64,000 nt of DNA from Pseudomonadota bacterium (GCA_023457895.1 JAEXAY010000050.1:1-64000), one strand, 5' to 3'; positions 1 through 8,954 are shown, counted from the stretch's first letter. Notes: generated by a model not told the origin, from the letters alone. A program made the numbers and translations.

Positions 1-121
1 CGCTCGGCTTTTCATAATGGCGGCGCAGCTTCATTTCGCGATAAACACCTTCCCGCTGAAGCTTCTTCTTGAGCGCACGAAGGGCCTGATCGACATTGTT
101 ATCGCGAACCATAATCTGCAT
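1..121 (-). CDS. rpsU: 30S ribosomal protein S21 (partial, C-terminus cut by window edge)
   Basis: The reverse strand from 121 reads MQIMVRDNNVDQALRALKKK and continues into a basic stretch ending KLRRHYEKPS at the window edge. This is the conserved N-terminal half of S21, a small protein of the 30S subunit that sits near the anti-Shine-Dalgarno region and helps translation initiation. About 40 residues are visible; the usual alphaproteobacterial length is near 68. A GGAG lies about 11 bases before the ATG at 121. A second ATG at 112 (MVRDN) is possible. The gene is divergent from the aldolase gene, and the 295-base gap between them holds no other convincing gene. Confidence 0.95.
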   Translation of the reverse strand, partial: MQIMVRDNNVDQALRALKKKLQREGVYREMKLRRHYEKPS

Positions 122-416
122 AAAAAACCACACTCCAAATCAAAATAGAGGTTAACCGGACCCTTCAAAAACGGCAGAAAACCGCGCCGCTTTTCCTCAT
201 GCACCGCAGATATAAAGGCAACATGAAAGGGACCGTCGCGAATCTGCGATCCGCTCCGTTGCAGCGCCCCTATCAGGCCGGAACCCCGATTTCAACCCCG
301 GAGCGCCAGAATCAGGCCGATTGTGGCCTTTCCGCAACGGCAGCGGCGCCGACTCTAGCCGCCTCGCGCAAATTATGGCAGAGCATTGCGCAACCTGTTT
401 CGAGGAGAGCCGAGCC

Positions 417-1181
417 ATGGCCACTGCCGCCAACGATGTCCGCCCCAACCGCACCCCCGAAGAAATCGAAGCACGCCAGCAGCTTGCCGCCTGCTACCGG
501 ATTTTCGCGCATCTCGGCTGGGACGAGATGATCTACAACCATATCACCCTGAAGGTGCCGGGCGAGGATAATGCCTTCCTCATCAACCCCTATGGCCTGC
601 ATTTCAGCGAGATGAAGGCGTCGAACCTTGTCAAGATCGACATTGACGGCAACACGCTCGACGGCAGCCCCTATCCGGTTAACAAGGCGGGCTTCACCCA
701 GCACAGCCTATTCCATCGCGTGCTACCGGACGTCCATGCCATCATCCACACCCACACCACCGCGACGATGGCGGTCTCGGCGCTGGAAGGCGGGCTCCAG
801 CCGGTCAATTTCTATGCCTGCAACTATATCGGCCAGATTGCCTATCATGATTTCGAGGGCATCACCGTGCGCGACGAGGAAGGCCCGCGCTTTCTCGAAA
901 GCCTGGGCGACAAGCGGATCATGATGCTCAGGAACCACGGCCCGGTGGTGATGGGCCGGACGCTGCCCGAAGCCTTCCTGATGCACTGGGGGCTCCAGCG
1001 CGCGTGCGAAATCCAGCTGGCGACGCTGTCGATGGGCCAGCCGATCCGCGTGCCCGACGCGGTGGTCGCCGTCCACCAGCGCGATCTCCATCAGGTCCAG
1101 CTTCCCGGCGGCCCCGGCGCACCAGACTTTGCCGCGATGGTCCGCGTGATCGACAGGATCGACCCGAGCTGGCGCGACTGA
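417..1181 (+). CDS. Class II aldolase/adducin family protein
   Basis: The product is 254 residues and belongs to the class II aldolase/adducin family (zinc-dependent aldolases and epimerases such as fuculose-phosphate aldolase). The fold hallmarks are present: YNHITLKVPG near the N-terminus, the metal-binding IIHTHTTATM motif in the middle, and LRNHGPVVMG further on, which supplies another histidine. The ATG at 417 is preferred over upstream starts because family homology begins just after it and an AGGAGAG sits 7-8 bases upstream. Substrate is unknown: many members of this subfamily are annotated only by fold. It is followed after 7 bases by the 2Fe-2S protein gene, so the two are probably co-transcribed, although no functional link is obvious. 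Confidence 0.9.
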   Translation: MATAANDVRPNRTPEEIEARQQLAACYRIFAHLGWDEMIYNHITLKVPGEDNAFLINPYGLHFSEMKASNLVKIDIDGNTLDGSPYPVNKAGFTQHSLFHRVLPDVHAIIHTHTTATMAVSALEGGLQPVNFYACNYIGQIAYHDFEGITVRDEEGPRFLESLGDKRIMMLRNHGPVVMGRTLPEAFLMHWGLQRACEIQLATLSMGQPIRVPDAVVAVHQRDLHQVQLPGGPGAPDFAAMVRVIDRIDPSWRD

Positions 1182-1188
1182 TCATCCC

Positions 1189-1731
1189 ATGACCGAATTC
1201 ACCGTCAACGGCCGGGCGCTGGCGTTCGACCTCGATCCCGACATGCCGCTGCTCTGGGCGCTGCGCGACGCAGCCAACCTCACGGGCACGCGCTATGGCT
1301 GCGGCACCGGCGAGTGCGGCGCCTGCACCGTGATCGTCGATGGCGAGGCGGTGAGAAGCTGCCAGCTGCCCCTGTCGCAATGCACCGGCCGCGAGATTAC
1401 CACGATCGAGGGCCTGTCGCGCGACCGCAGCCATCCGGCGCAGCAGGCCTGGCTCGCCGAACAGGTGCCGCAATGCGGTTTCTGCCAGTCGGGCATGATC
1501 ATGGCGGCGGCGGCCCTGCTCGCGAAGAATACCGCGCCGTCCGATGCCGATATCGATGCCGCAATCACCAATATCTGCCGCTGCGGCAGCTATCCGCGGA
1601 TCCGCAAGGCCATTCACCGGGCGGGCAAGGTGCTGCGCGGCGAAGAAATTATCGCCGCCGCCCCGCCACCGGGCATCCGCCCCGCCGATGCGGCGGAGCA
1701 GGTGCCCGCGCTCTCGGCGCCGCGAAAATAA
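1189..1731 (+). CDS. (2Fe-2S)-binding small subunit, xanthine dehydrogenase/isoquinoline oxidoreductase alpha type
   Basis: This 180-residue protein has the two-domain layout of the small iron-sulfur subunit of molybdenum hydroxylases. The N-terminal plant-type ferredoxin domain carries C38, C43, C46 and C58. The helical C-terminal domain carries C96, C99, C130 and C132 (motifs QCGFCQSGM and ICRCGSY). Such subunits pass electrons from a molybdopterin large subunit that oxidises N-heterocycles or aldehydes. No large subunit lies next to it here: the next gene is convergent and unrelated. The partner must be encoded elsewhere, or the protein is an orphan. The C-terminus after about residue 155 is a Pro/Ala-rich tail. 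Confidence 0.92.
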   Translation: MTEFTVNGRALAFDLDPDMPLLWALRDAANLTGTRYGCGTGECGACTVIVDGEAVRSCQLPLSQCTGREITTIEGLSRDRSHPAQQAWLAEQVPQCGFCQSGMIMAAAALLAKNTAPSDADIDAAITNICRCGSYPRIRKAIHRAGKVLRGEEIIAAAPPPGIRPADAAEQVPALSAPRK

Positions 1732-1733
1732 AC

Positions 1734-3140
1734 CTATTCGCCCGTCAGTATCCGATCGACCAGTTCCTTTACGGTCGGGACAAAATTGTTCGAGTAGAAG
1801 GGGTCGAGCCCAAACTTGTAGGCGCTATGCCCGGCGAACATCAGATTTTCATCAAGCGGCTCGCCATGGACCGCGTTCTGCAGCGATTTCTGGATGCAGA
1901 AGCTGCGCGGATCGACATTATAGCCGGTGGTGAAGTCGTCATGGTCCTTCCATGCCGAAAAGGCGCAGTGGGATAGGCAGCCCATGCAGTCGGCCTGGTC
2001 CTTCTGGATCTGCTTCGCGGTTTCGGGCCGTTCGAAGATCACCGTATTGTCGGGCGTCTTCATCGCGACCGAAAAGCCTTCATCGACCCATTCATGCGCG
2101 TGGCGCAGGCCGTCAATCGAGACATACCAGCTCTTGTTGCCCTTGAGGCCCACATCGAGCCGTTCGGTCAGATCGCCTTCGGGGTTTTCGGCGAAGGGAA
2201 TCTGCCGTTCGGACCGCGCCTCGAGGCTGCGCAGAAACGCATTGCGCACCGCCGACGAATAAAAGCCGGTAGGCGAGAAGCGGTGCAGCAGCACATCGCC
2301 TTCCTTCACCTCCATCAGCTTTTGCTTCCACTCCTCGGGGATTTCGCTTTCGCGCGTGAGGAGCGGCCGGGTGCCGAACTGGAACATCATCTGACCCAGC
2401 TCGTCGTTGTCGATCCACTTGTCCCAGTCCTTGAGGTGCCAGACGCCACCCGCCATCACGATCGGCGTTTCGTCGGGGATGCCGCCTTCGCGCATCACCT
2501 TGCGCAGTTCGGCAACGCGGGGATAGGGATCCTGCGGACTGCGCGGATCTTCGGCGTTGGAAAGGCCATTGTGGCCGCCGGCGAGCCAGGGATCCTCATA
2601 GACCGCTGCACCGAGCCATTCCGGCACTTTCGAATAGCTGCGCTTCCACAGCGCGCGAAAGGCGCGGCCCGAAGAGATGATCGGGAGGTAGTAAACCTCG
2701 TGCTTCGCCGCGATCTCGGCGAGCTTGTAGGGCATGCCCGCGCCGCAGGTAACACCGTGCACCTTGCCGGGCGTTCCTTCAAGCACGCCTTCGAGCACGC
2801 GCTGGGCGCCGCCCATTTCCCACAGGACATTGACGTTGATCGCGCCCTTGCCGCCTGAAATTTCATGCGCGATCTCGACCTGCGCAATGCCGCCGGCAAT
2901 ACCATAGTCGACCAGTTCTTCATGGCGGGCCGGGCGTGTTCTGGCGTGATAGACCTGCGGGATGCGGTTGCCGTCGGCGTCATAGCTGTCGGCATTGACC
3001 GCCGACACCGTTCCGATGCCACCGGCGGCCGCCCACGCGCCCGCGCTTTTCCCGGTCGACACGGCAACCCCCTTGCCGCCCTCGATGATCGGCCAGACTT
3101 CGCGGCCTGCATATTGAACCGGCTTTAGCCCCTTGAACAA
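1734..3140 (-). CDS. Nitronate monooxygenase (2-nitropropane dioxygenase) family protein with C-terminal Cys cluster
   Basis: The 468-residue product belongs to the FMN-dependent nitronate monooxygenase TIM-barrel family: GGIGTVSAVNAD near residue 40, VTCGAGMPYKLAEIA around residue 130, and ETPIVMAGGV followed by FQFGTRPLLT further on for phosphate binding. It is longer than typical members (about 320-380 residues). The extra C-terminal part holds C385, C388, C392 and C415 (CMGCLSHC, then FC), which could bind a metal or iron-sulfur cluster. The start at 3140 is a TTG placed 7 bases after GGGAG; no ATG occurs before the conserved region. The gene is convergent with the 2Fe-2S gene, with only 2 bases between stop codons. 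Confidence 0.85.
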   Translation of the reverse strand: MFKGLKPVQYAGREVWPIIEGGKGVAVSTGKSAGAWAAAGGIGTVSAVNADSYDADGNRIPQVYHARTRPARHEELVDYGIAGGIAQVEIAHEISGGKGAINVNVLWEMGGAQRVLEGVLEGTPGKVHGVTCGAGMPYKLAEIAAKHEVYYLPIISSGRAFRALWKRSYSKVPEWLGAAVYEDPWLAGGHNGLSNAEDPRSPQDPYPRVAELRKVMREGGIPDETPIVMAGGVWHLKDWDKWIDNDELGQMMFQFGTRPLLTRESEIPEEWKQKLMEVKEGDVLLHRFSPTGFYSSAVRNAFLRSLEARSERQIPFAENPEGDLTERLDVGLKGNKSWYVSIDGLRHAHEWVDEGFSVAMKTPDNTVIFERPETAKQIQKDQADCMGCLSHCAFSAWKDHDDFTTGYNVDPRSFCIQKSLQNAVHGEPLDENLMFAGHSAYKFGLDPFYSNNFVPTVKELVDRILTGE

Positions 3141-3208
3141 CCAATTTCTCCCGAAATGAAACGCATCTGCCCCCGAGCCTATAGGCGCTTTTGCCCGCAG
3201 GAAAAGAA

Positions 3209-3685
3209 TTATTCGGCGGCCGCGGGCCTATCCTCCAGCTCATCCTCCAGCCCCGTCGCCCGCTTTATGGGCGAAAGCAGCTTCAGGGTCACAAATGTAA
3301 CAATTGTCAGCACGACCGCCACGTCGATCGCGCCAAGGCCGACCGCGGTCCCGATCGCCCCGGTCGCCCACAGGCTCGCCGCCGTCGCGGTGCCGCGCAC
3401 GGATGTCTTCATCCGCAGGATCGCACCGCCGCCAATGAAGCCGATGCCGGTGATGAGCCCCTCGACGATCTTCGACATCGCTTCCGGGCTGCTTCCCATC
3501 ACCGTCTCGGCCGCCTGGACGAAGCCGCAGCTCGCAATGGCCACCAGCGGAAAGGTGCGCAGGCCGGCGCTGCGCTCTTCCTTCTCGCGATCCCAGCCGA
3601 GCGGCAGTGCCAGCACATAGGCGATGAGGAGCGCGACCAGATGCGGCGCGACATTGAAGGGATCGGAGGAAAAACTGCTTGTCAT
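3209..3685 (-). CDS. MgtC/SapB family membrane protein
   Basis: The 158-residue protein has the MgtC N-terminal membrane domain: several hydrophobic segments, the diagnostic GFIGGGAILR loop and AASLWATGAIGTAVGLG. MgtC proteins in pathogens modulate F-type ATP synthase and magnesium homeostasis, while short forms like this one, lacking the soluble C-terminal domain, are of unknown role. The ATG at 3685 shares its A with the TGA stop of the upstream glycosyltransferase (TGATG), so translation is probably coupled. An upstream TTG start at 3688 is possible but unnecessary. Confidence 0.88.
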   Translation of the reverse strand: MTSSFSSDPFNVAPHLVALLIAYVLALPLGWDREKEERSAGLRTFPLVAIASCGFVQAAETVMGSSPEAMSKIVEGLITGIGFIGGGAILRMKTSVRGTATAASLWATGAIGTAVGLGAIDVAVVLTIVTFVTLKLLSPIKRATGLEDELEDRPAAAE

Positions 3686-4851
3686 CAAACTGTAACGGAT
3701 GGAATGCCGTAAAGCTCCGCGTAGCGCGCGACCATTTCCTCCTGGTCATATTCGGCCAACGCCTTTGCCTGATTGGCGGTCCCGATCCGGTTGCGAAGCG
3801 CCTCCTCCTCGACCAGCCGCCTCAGCGCCCCGGCGAAGGCGGGTTCGTTGCCGAGCGGCGTGATGAAGGGGATATTTTCCCCGGCGACAATCTGTGCGAC
3901 ATCGCCGACCCCGGTCGAAACGGCCGGCAGTCCCGCGGCCATCGCCTCGATCAGCGAAACCGGGAACTGTTCGCTATCCGACGACAGCGCAAAGATGTCG
4001 AACAGGCCGGCATAACGATGCGGTGCGGGGAGAAAACCGGGCAGCAGGGTCCGGTCCGCAATCCCATGCCGTTCGGCCTCGGCGAGGATTTTCGCACGTT
4101 CGGGCCCCTCACCCACGATGACCAGTTGGACACGCGCGCGCAGTTCCACCGGCAGCGACGCGACCGCCCGGACTAGACGGGGCAGGTTCTTGACTGCCCG
4201 CAGCCCCGCGAGCGTGCCGATGATGACGTCACCGGGACGCCGGGCCAGTCCCGGAATCGCATCGGAAACGGATTCCCCGGCATAAGCGGGGACATCGATC
4301 CCGTTGGCGATGCGATGAATGCGCGCTTCGGGTTGCCGCCACACCTTGCGCGCGATGGTTTCAAGCCGGCGCGAGGGCACCACCAGCGCCTTCGCTGTTG
4401 GCAGCATCAACCGGCGGAAGAGGTTGCGCTTAGGGTTGAGCCGGTCGGTTTCGTCGGCGTTGAACCCGTCCTCGTGGTGGATCAGCGGCGGCAACTTCAT
4501 CAGCCGCGAAAACAGCCGGTGCGCGCCGACGCCGTCCATTGCCCCCCAGTTATAGGTGAGGACAAGGTCGAAATCCTCCATGTAGCGCGCCAGATCCCGG
4601 TAACGATCGGCACCCGGCTTTCCCTGCAGCAACGGCGCGTCAACGGGAAACTGCACGACGATTGCAGGATCGATCGCCGCACGGGCACCCAGTTCGTCCG
4701 GCATAGCCGACAGGATGGTGTGGCGGGCACGATCGCCAAAGCGGTTCATCAGATTGACTGCACGCGCTTCCTTGCCTCCCAGCGAAAAAGTGCTGTGGAG
4801 GTGAAGGATATTCAGCGGTTTTGCCGGGGTGAAAGCGACCGGATCGGCCAT
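3685..4851 (-). CDS. Glycosyltransferase, GT4-like (GT-B fold)
   Basis: The 388-residue protein starts MADPVAFTPAKPLNILHLHS, with the nucleotide-sugar transferase hallmark SLGGKEARAVNLMNRF close to the N-terminus. The C-terminal Rossmann domain contains VIVGEGPERAKI, LPGFLPAPHRYAGLFDIFAL and the retaining-GT acidic motif EQFPVSLIEAMAAGLP (EX7E region). These mark a GT-B fold family 4 enzyme, which builds polysaccharide or lipid glycans at the cytoplasmic face of the membrane. Donor and acceptor cannot be read from the sequence. The ATG at 4851 follows the hydrolase stop by 4 bases; the longer open frame upstream only mirrors the hydrolase gene. It lies in an operon with the hydrolase and mgtC genes. 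Confidence 0.87.
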   Translation of the reverse strand: MADPVAFTPAKPLNILHLHSTFSLGGKEARAVNLMNRFGDRARHTILSAMPDELGARAAIDPAIVVQFPVDAPLLQGKPGADRYRDLARYMEDFDLVLTYNWGAMDGVGAHRLFSRLMKLPPLIHHEDGFNADETDRLNPKRNLFRRLMLPTAKALVVPSRRLETIARKVWRQPEARIHRIANGIDVPAYAGESVSDAIPGLARRPGDVIIGTLAGLRAVKNLPRLVRAVASLPVELRARVQLVIVGEGPERAKILAEAERHGIADRTLLPGFLPAPHRYAGLFDIFALSSDSEQFPVSLIEAMAAGLPAVSTGVGDVAQIVAGENIPFITPLGNEPAFAGALRRLVEEEALRNRIGTANQAKALAEYDQEEMVARYAELYGIPSVTV

Positions 4852-4855
4852 GATT

Positions 4856-5812
4856 TTACGGCCCTGCGGGCCCTGCACCGTTTTCGGCAGCGTCGACCTC
4901 GTCGAGCAGCGCGGCAACCGCCTCGCGCGCCTGCGGTTCATCAAGCGTGGGTGCATGGCCAATGCCATCGAGCGTCACCAGCCGCGCCATCGGCAGGCGG
5001 CTGGCCATCTGCGCGGCCGTTTCGGCGCTCAGAATGTCGGAGAGGCCACCGCGCAGGACCAGCACCGGCATCCCGGCAAGACCGTCGAGCGCGGGCCACA
5101 GGTCAACCCCCGCCTCTCCGCCCGGCACACGGAACGGTTCGGCGATGCGGCTGTCATAATCCGCGACGATGCGCCCTTCCTTCGACAATTTATGCGAGCG
5201 CTTGACCATTCGCAGCCAGTCATCGAGCTGCCACCCCGGATAGGCCCCGCCGTGAAGCTCCTGTGCGGCGCGCGCGGCGTGGACCCAGGTCGGCTGGCTC
5301 CCGCCCTGCCCGACATAGGAGCGGATGCGCGCGACTCCTTCGGCTTCGATCACCGGACCGACATCGTTGAGAATGGCGCCCGCCACCCGTTCGCGGCTCA
5401 TTGCCGCCAGCAGCATGGTGACGATGCCGCCGAGCGAGGTGCCGCACGCGACAAAGCGGCCGATCTTCTGCTCCTCGCACAGGCCGATAATGTCCTGCGC
5501 ATAGGTGAGCGGCGCATAGGTCATCGCGTCTTTGGCATAGGCGCTTTCGCCGCGGCCGCGGAAATCGACCGCAATCACCCGGCGGCTTGCGGCGCAATGT
5601 TCGGCCAGCCCTTCAAAATCTCGCGCGTTGCGGGTGAGGCCCGGCATGCACAAGAGCGGCGGTTTGTCCCGGCCCGTCTCCGGTCCGGGATAATCGCGGT
5701 AATGAAGCCGCAGGCCATCGTTCGACCACCAATAGGCATCACGCCAGAGGCCGTTGAAATTATCGGGAGCGGGCTGGCTCGGTGCGGTCAGGCTGTCATT
5801 CATGGCGGCCAT
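4856..5812 (-). CDS. Alpha/beta hydrolase
   Basis: The product is 318 residues from the ATG at 5812, or 315 from 5803 (MNDSL). It shows the alpha/beta hydrolase core: LLCMPGLTRNARDFEGLA for the oxyanion region, VIAVDFRGRGESAY, the nucleophile elbow ACGTSLGGIVT with the catalytic serine, and the late catalytic histidine in DGIGHAPTLDEP. Members cleave esters, amides or C-C bonds; the substrate is not predictable. It is the first gene of a three-gene operon (hydrolase, glycosyltransferase, mgtC) and divergent from selO. The 5'-proximal gap to selO is about 110 bases and should hold both promoters. Confidence 0.88.
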   Translation of the reverse strand: MAAMNDSLTAPSQPAPDNFNGLWRDAYWWSNDGLRLHYRDYPGPETGRDKPPLLCMPGLTRNARDFEGLAEHCAASRRVIAVDFRGRGESAYAKDAMTYAPLTYAQDIIGLCEEQKIGRFVACGTSLGGIVTMLLAAMSRERVAGAILNDVGPVIEAEGVARIRSYVGQGGSQPTWVHAARAAQELHGGAYPGWQLDDWLRMVKRSHKLSKEGRIVADYDSRIAEPFRVPGGEAGVDLWPALDGLAGMPVLVLRGGLSDILSAETAAQMASRLPMARLVTLDGIGHAPTLDEPQAREAVAALLDEVDAAENGAGPAGP

Positions 5813-5921
5813 ATTGCGCCGCCCGAGCCAAGACACAAGCCTCACGGCCCAAATTGGAGAAATGGAGGCAGGACCGCCCTCGCGCCTTGTTTCACCGTGC
5901 CCGCCGCCCCATAGTCGGTTG

Positions 5922-7331
5922 ATGGCCGACACGCAGACCCCCGCCACATACCGGCCCGACCCGGTTTACCTGTCGCTGGGCGAAGGCTTTGCCGATGCGG
6001 TGAAACCGGCATCCTTTCCCAAGCATATCCTGCGCTGGCGCGGCGACCGGGCGGCCGGCGAGGTAGGACTTGCGGGTCTCGACGATACGCAATGGGTGGA
6101 CCATTTCGGCCGGTTTGAGCCGCTCCCCGATAACCTCCCCGAACCGCTGGCACTGCGCTATCATGGCCACCAGTTCCGGGTCTATAATCCCGAAATCGGC
6201 GATGGGCGCGGCTTCCTGTTTGCGCAGATGCGTGACGCCGCAGGGCGGCTCATCGACCTTGGCACCAAGGGGTCCGGCCCGACGCCCTGGTCGCGGCAGG
6301 GCGATGGGCGGCTGACGCTGAAGGGTGCGGTGCGCGAATTGCTCGCTAGCGAAATGCTGGAAGCGCTCGGCGTCCCGACCTCGCGCACCTTCTCGATCAT
6401 CGAAACGGGTGAGAGCCTGTGGCGCGGCGACGAGCCTTCGCCGACCCGGTCCGCCGTGCTGGTGCGGATGAGCCACGGCCATATCCGCATCGGCACCTTC
6501 CAGCGGCTCGCCTATCTGGGAGAGAGCGCACGCATGGCGCAGCTCGTGCGTTATTGTCTCCAGCATTATCACGGCCATCGTGCTGATGCCGTCGCGGCGA
6601 TAGATGACGTCATGGCGGCAACCACGCTGCTCCGCGCGGTCGTCCGCCGCACTGCCGATCTCGCAGCATCCTACATGATCGCCGGGTTCGTTCATGGCGT
6701 GCTCAACAGCGACAATATCAATATTTCGGGTGAAAGTTTCGATTACGGCCCGTGGCGCTTTACCCAATATTGGGATCCCGCGTTCACCGCCGCCTATTTC
6801 GACCATGCCGGTCTCTATGCCTTTGGCCGCCAGCCTGAGGCGATCCACTGGGACACCGCCCAGCTGGCGATTGCGCTACGCACGCTCAGCCCGGCCGAAC
6901 CGCTCATCGCCGAGCTGGAGCGTTTCGCAGGCCTCTATCAGGATGCGATCGCACGCCGCTTCCTGTGGCGTATCGGCATGGAAAGCCGGGATGCGGAGAG
7001 TGATCAGGCGCTGGTCGCCGCCGCCGAACGGCTGATGATGGAAGACCGTATCCCGATCGACCGCTTCTTCTTCGACTGGCGCGGCGGCACGGGTCCAGCC
7101 CCGGACACCGAGGCCGCCAAGGCCTTTACTGACCTCGCCAGCGGCAGGGAGCAGCAGCACGCGCGCGCGCATTCCTATTGGCAGGGCGCAGCACCGGAAT
7201 CGATGCTGATCGACGAGGTCGAAGCCATCTGGACGGCGATTGCAGATGCGGACGACTGGCAGCCGCTCTACGCCAAGGTCGCGCGCGTCCGCGCCTTCGG
7301 CGAAGCGCACCGGCCGCTGGCGGCCGGCTAA
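5922..7331 (+). CDS. selO: Protein adenylyltransferase SelO (YdiU/UPF0061)
   Basis: The 469-residue protein matches the SelO pseudokinase-fold family, which transfers AMP from ATP to Ser, Thr or Tyr of protein substrates and is linked to redox stress. Diagnostic stretches are LALRYHGHQFRVYNPEIGDG, LGTKGSGPTPWSRQGDGR with the nucleotide-binding Lys and Arg residues, SHGHIRIGTFQRLA, and GFVHGVLNSDNINI with the metal-binding Asn and Asp. The C-terminus has no selenocysteine-type extension and is slightly short compared with Escherichia coli YdiU. The start at ATG 5922 begins the conserved region; longer reading frames overlap the divergent hydrolase gene. Confidence 0.95.
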   Translation: MADTQTPATYRPDPVYLSLGEGFADAVKPASFPKHILRWRGDRAAGEVGLAGLDDTQWVDHFGRFEPLPDNLPEPLALRYHGHQFRVYNPEIGDGRGFLFAQMRDAAGRLIDLGTKGSGPTPWSRQGDGRLTLKGAVRELLASEMLEALGVPTSRTFSIIETGESLWRGDEPSPTRSAVLVRMSHGHIRIGTFQRLAYLGESARMAQLVRYCLQHYHGHRADAVAAIDDVMAATTLLRAVVRRTADLAASYMIAGFVHGVLNSDNINISGESFDYGPWRFTQYWDPAFTAAYFDHAGLYAFGRQPEAIHWDTAQLAIALRTLSPAEPLIAELERFAGLYQDAIARRFLWRIGMESRDAESDQALVAAAERLMMEDRIPIDRFFFDWRGGTGPAPDTEAAKAFTDLASGREQQHARAHSYWQGAAPESMLIDEVEAIWTAIADADDWQPLYAKVARVRAFGEAHRPLAAG

Positions 7332-7450
7332 GTCCCGGCCGCGACACCATTTTCCCGCGCATTGCAAAGAAACAATTTACCATATTGCGCTAGGGCCGAC
7401 AGGCTTGGCGGCGAATCCGCCGTGAGTTTTTGAAGGCGTGATGCAGCATT

Positions 7451-8908
7451 ATGGCGGAAGACATTCTTTCGTTTGAACCCGCGACGGGAGCAAGATTATG
7501 GGCAGGCAAGGCCGGTGACGCCGCCGCCGAACTCGCCGTAGCCCGCCGAAACTGGCCGCAATGGGCCGCCCAGCCGCTCGCCGCGCGAGCCGAAGTCGTC
7601 CGCCGCTTTTCCAACCGCATCAAGCAGGACGGCGAGTCCATCGCCGACCTTATCGCGCGCGAATCGGGCAAGCCGTTGTGGGAAGCCCGCAACGAGGTCG
7701 AAAGCGTGGTCGAACTGATCGACATTGCACTCAAATCCTATGCCGAACGCACCTCGCAGCGGCTGGTAGAAGGCGCCAATCACGCCCGCAACGCGCTCCG
7801 CCACAAGCCACATGGGGTGATGGCGGTCATCACCGCGTTCAACGCACCGTTCCGCATCGCGGCGGGACACATCATCCCGGCGCTGCTGGCGGGCAATGCC
7901 ATCGTCCACAAGCCATCCGAAAAAACGCCGGCGGTCGGCGAACTGCTGGTCCGGGTCCTCCAGGAATCGGGTGTTCCCAGCGGGATCGTGCGGCTGTTGC
8001 AGGGCGGCCCGGCGCAGGGCAAGGCGCTGGCGACGCATCCGGATTGCGACGGCGTGCTGTTTACCGGCGCCGCGCCCACCGGCATCATGCTGAACCGTTA
8101 TCTCGCCGACCGTCCGGACAAAATGCTCGTGCTCGAAATGGGCGCAAACAATCCCATCATCGTGTGGGATACGCCGGACATCCACGCCGCCGCCATCCTC
8201 GTCGTGCAGTCCGCCTTTACCACTGCGGGACAGTGCTGCACCGCGGCAAGCCGCCTGATCGTGCGCGATACGCTCTATGACCGGCTGATGCTCGAAATAA
8301 AGATGCTGACCGGGCGCCTCATCGTCGGCGAACCGCATGACAGTCCGGCACCGTTCATGGGCCCGGTGATCGACAACGAGACCGCCGACGCGCTCCTCGA
8401 AAGCTTCATCGTACTGATGACCAGCGGAGGGCGCGTGATCCGGCACATGACCCGGCCAATCGAGGGCCGTCCCTTCCTCACCCCGGGCATCATCGACGTC
8501 ACCGCGATGGAGGAACGGCCGGACATCGAATTGTTCGGGCCGCTCCTCCAGGTGGTTCGCGTCGGCAGTTTCGACGAAGCGATTCGCGAAGCCAATGCCA
8601 GCCGCTATGGCCTCTGCGCCTCGCTGATCGGCGGCACGGCGGCCCAATATGACCAGTTCTGGGCCAATATCCGGGCCGGGATCGTAAACTGGAACCGCGC
8701 CACGATCGGCAATTCGCAGCGCGCGCCCTTTGGCGGCGTCGGGCTTTCGGGCAACCACCGTCCGGGCGCTTTTTACGCCGCGGACTATTGCGCCTTCCCG
8801 GTATCGTCGGCCGAAACCGACCAGTTACGCGCCTCGATCGGCATTGGCCTCAGGCAGATCGCGGCGGCTGACGATGCTTCAGCGGTCGCGCTGGCGCTCG
8901 CCAAATAA
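7451..8908 (+). CDS. astD: Aldehyde dehydrogenase, succinylglutamate-semialdehyde dehydrogenase-like (AstD)
   Basis: The 485-residue enzyme is an NAD(P)-dependent aldehyde dehydrogenase closest in motif to AstD of the arginine succinyltransferase pathway. It has GVMAVITAFNAPFRIAAGHI, LFTGAAPTGIMLNR, LEMGANNPIIVWDTPD with the general-base Glu, and TTAGQCCTAASRLIV with the catalytic Cys. The C-terminal YCAFPVSS resembles the AstD signature. No astA, astB or astE neighbours are visible, so the arginine-pathway assignment rests on sequence resemblance only. The 119-base leader from selO may hold a promoter. A 17-base inverted repeat lies shortly after the stop codon. Confidence 0.82.
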   Translation: MAEDILSFEPATGARLWAGKAGDAAAELAVARRNWPQWAAQPLAARAEVVRRFSNRIKQDGESIADLIARESGKPLWEARNEVESVVELIDIALKSYAERTSQRLVEGANHARNALRHKPHGVMAVITAFNAPFRIAAGHIIPALLAGNAIVHKPSEKTPAVGELLVRVLQESGVPSGIVRLLQGGPAQGKALATHPDCDGVLFTGAAPTGIMLNRYLADRPDKMLVLEMGANNPIIVWDTPDIHAAAILVVQSAFTTAGQCCTAASRLIVRDTLYDRLMLEIKMLTGRLIVGEPHDSPAPFMGPVIDNETADALLESFIVLMTSGGRVIRHMTRPIEGRPFLTPGIIDVTAMEERPDIELFGPLLQVVRVGSFDEAIREANASRYGLCASLIGGTAAQYDQFWANIRAGIVNWNRATIGNSQRAPFGGVGLSGNHRPGAFYAADYCAFPVSSAETDQLRASIGIGLRQIAAADDASAVALALAK

Positions 8909-8937
8909 ACCCCTGTACAAAAGCTTGTTGCCCTCCG

Positions 8938-8954
8938 GCGTAACAAAGTTACGC
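8938..8954. promoter_or_regulatory. 17-bp inverted repeat upstream of the sulfite-reduction operon
   Basis: Two perfect 7-base arms, GCGTAAC and GTTACGC, are separated by AAA. The site lies 30 bases after astD and 74 bases before the cobA start, in the only gap that can hold the promoter of the cobA-cysH operon. It has the size of a dimeric repressor or activator site. It lacks a following T-run, so it is less likely to be a terminator. Binding factor unknown. Confidence 0.4.

Noticed and set aside
199..531. Forward frame at the start of the aldolase gene
   Set aside because: It overlaps the aldolase N-terminus in another frame, and its composition looks like a shadow. The true gene starts at 417.
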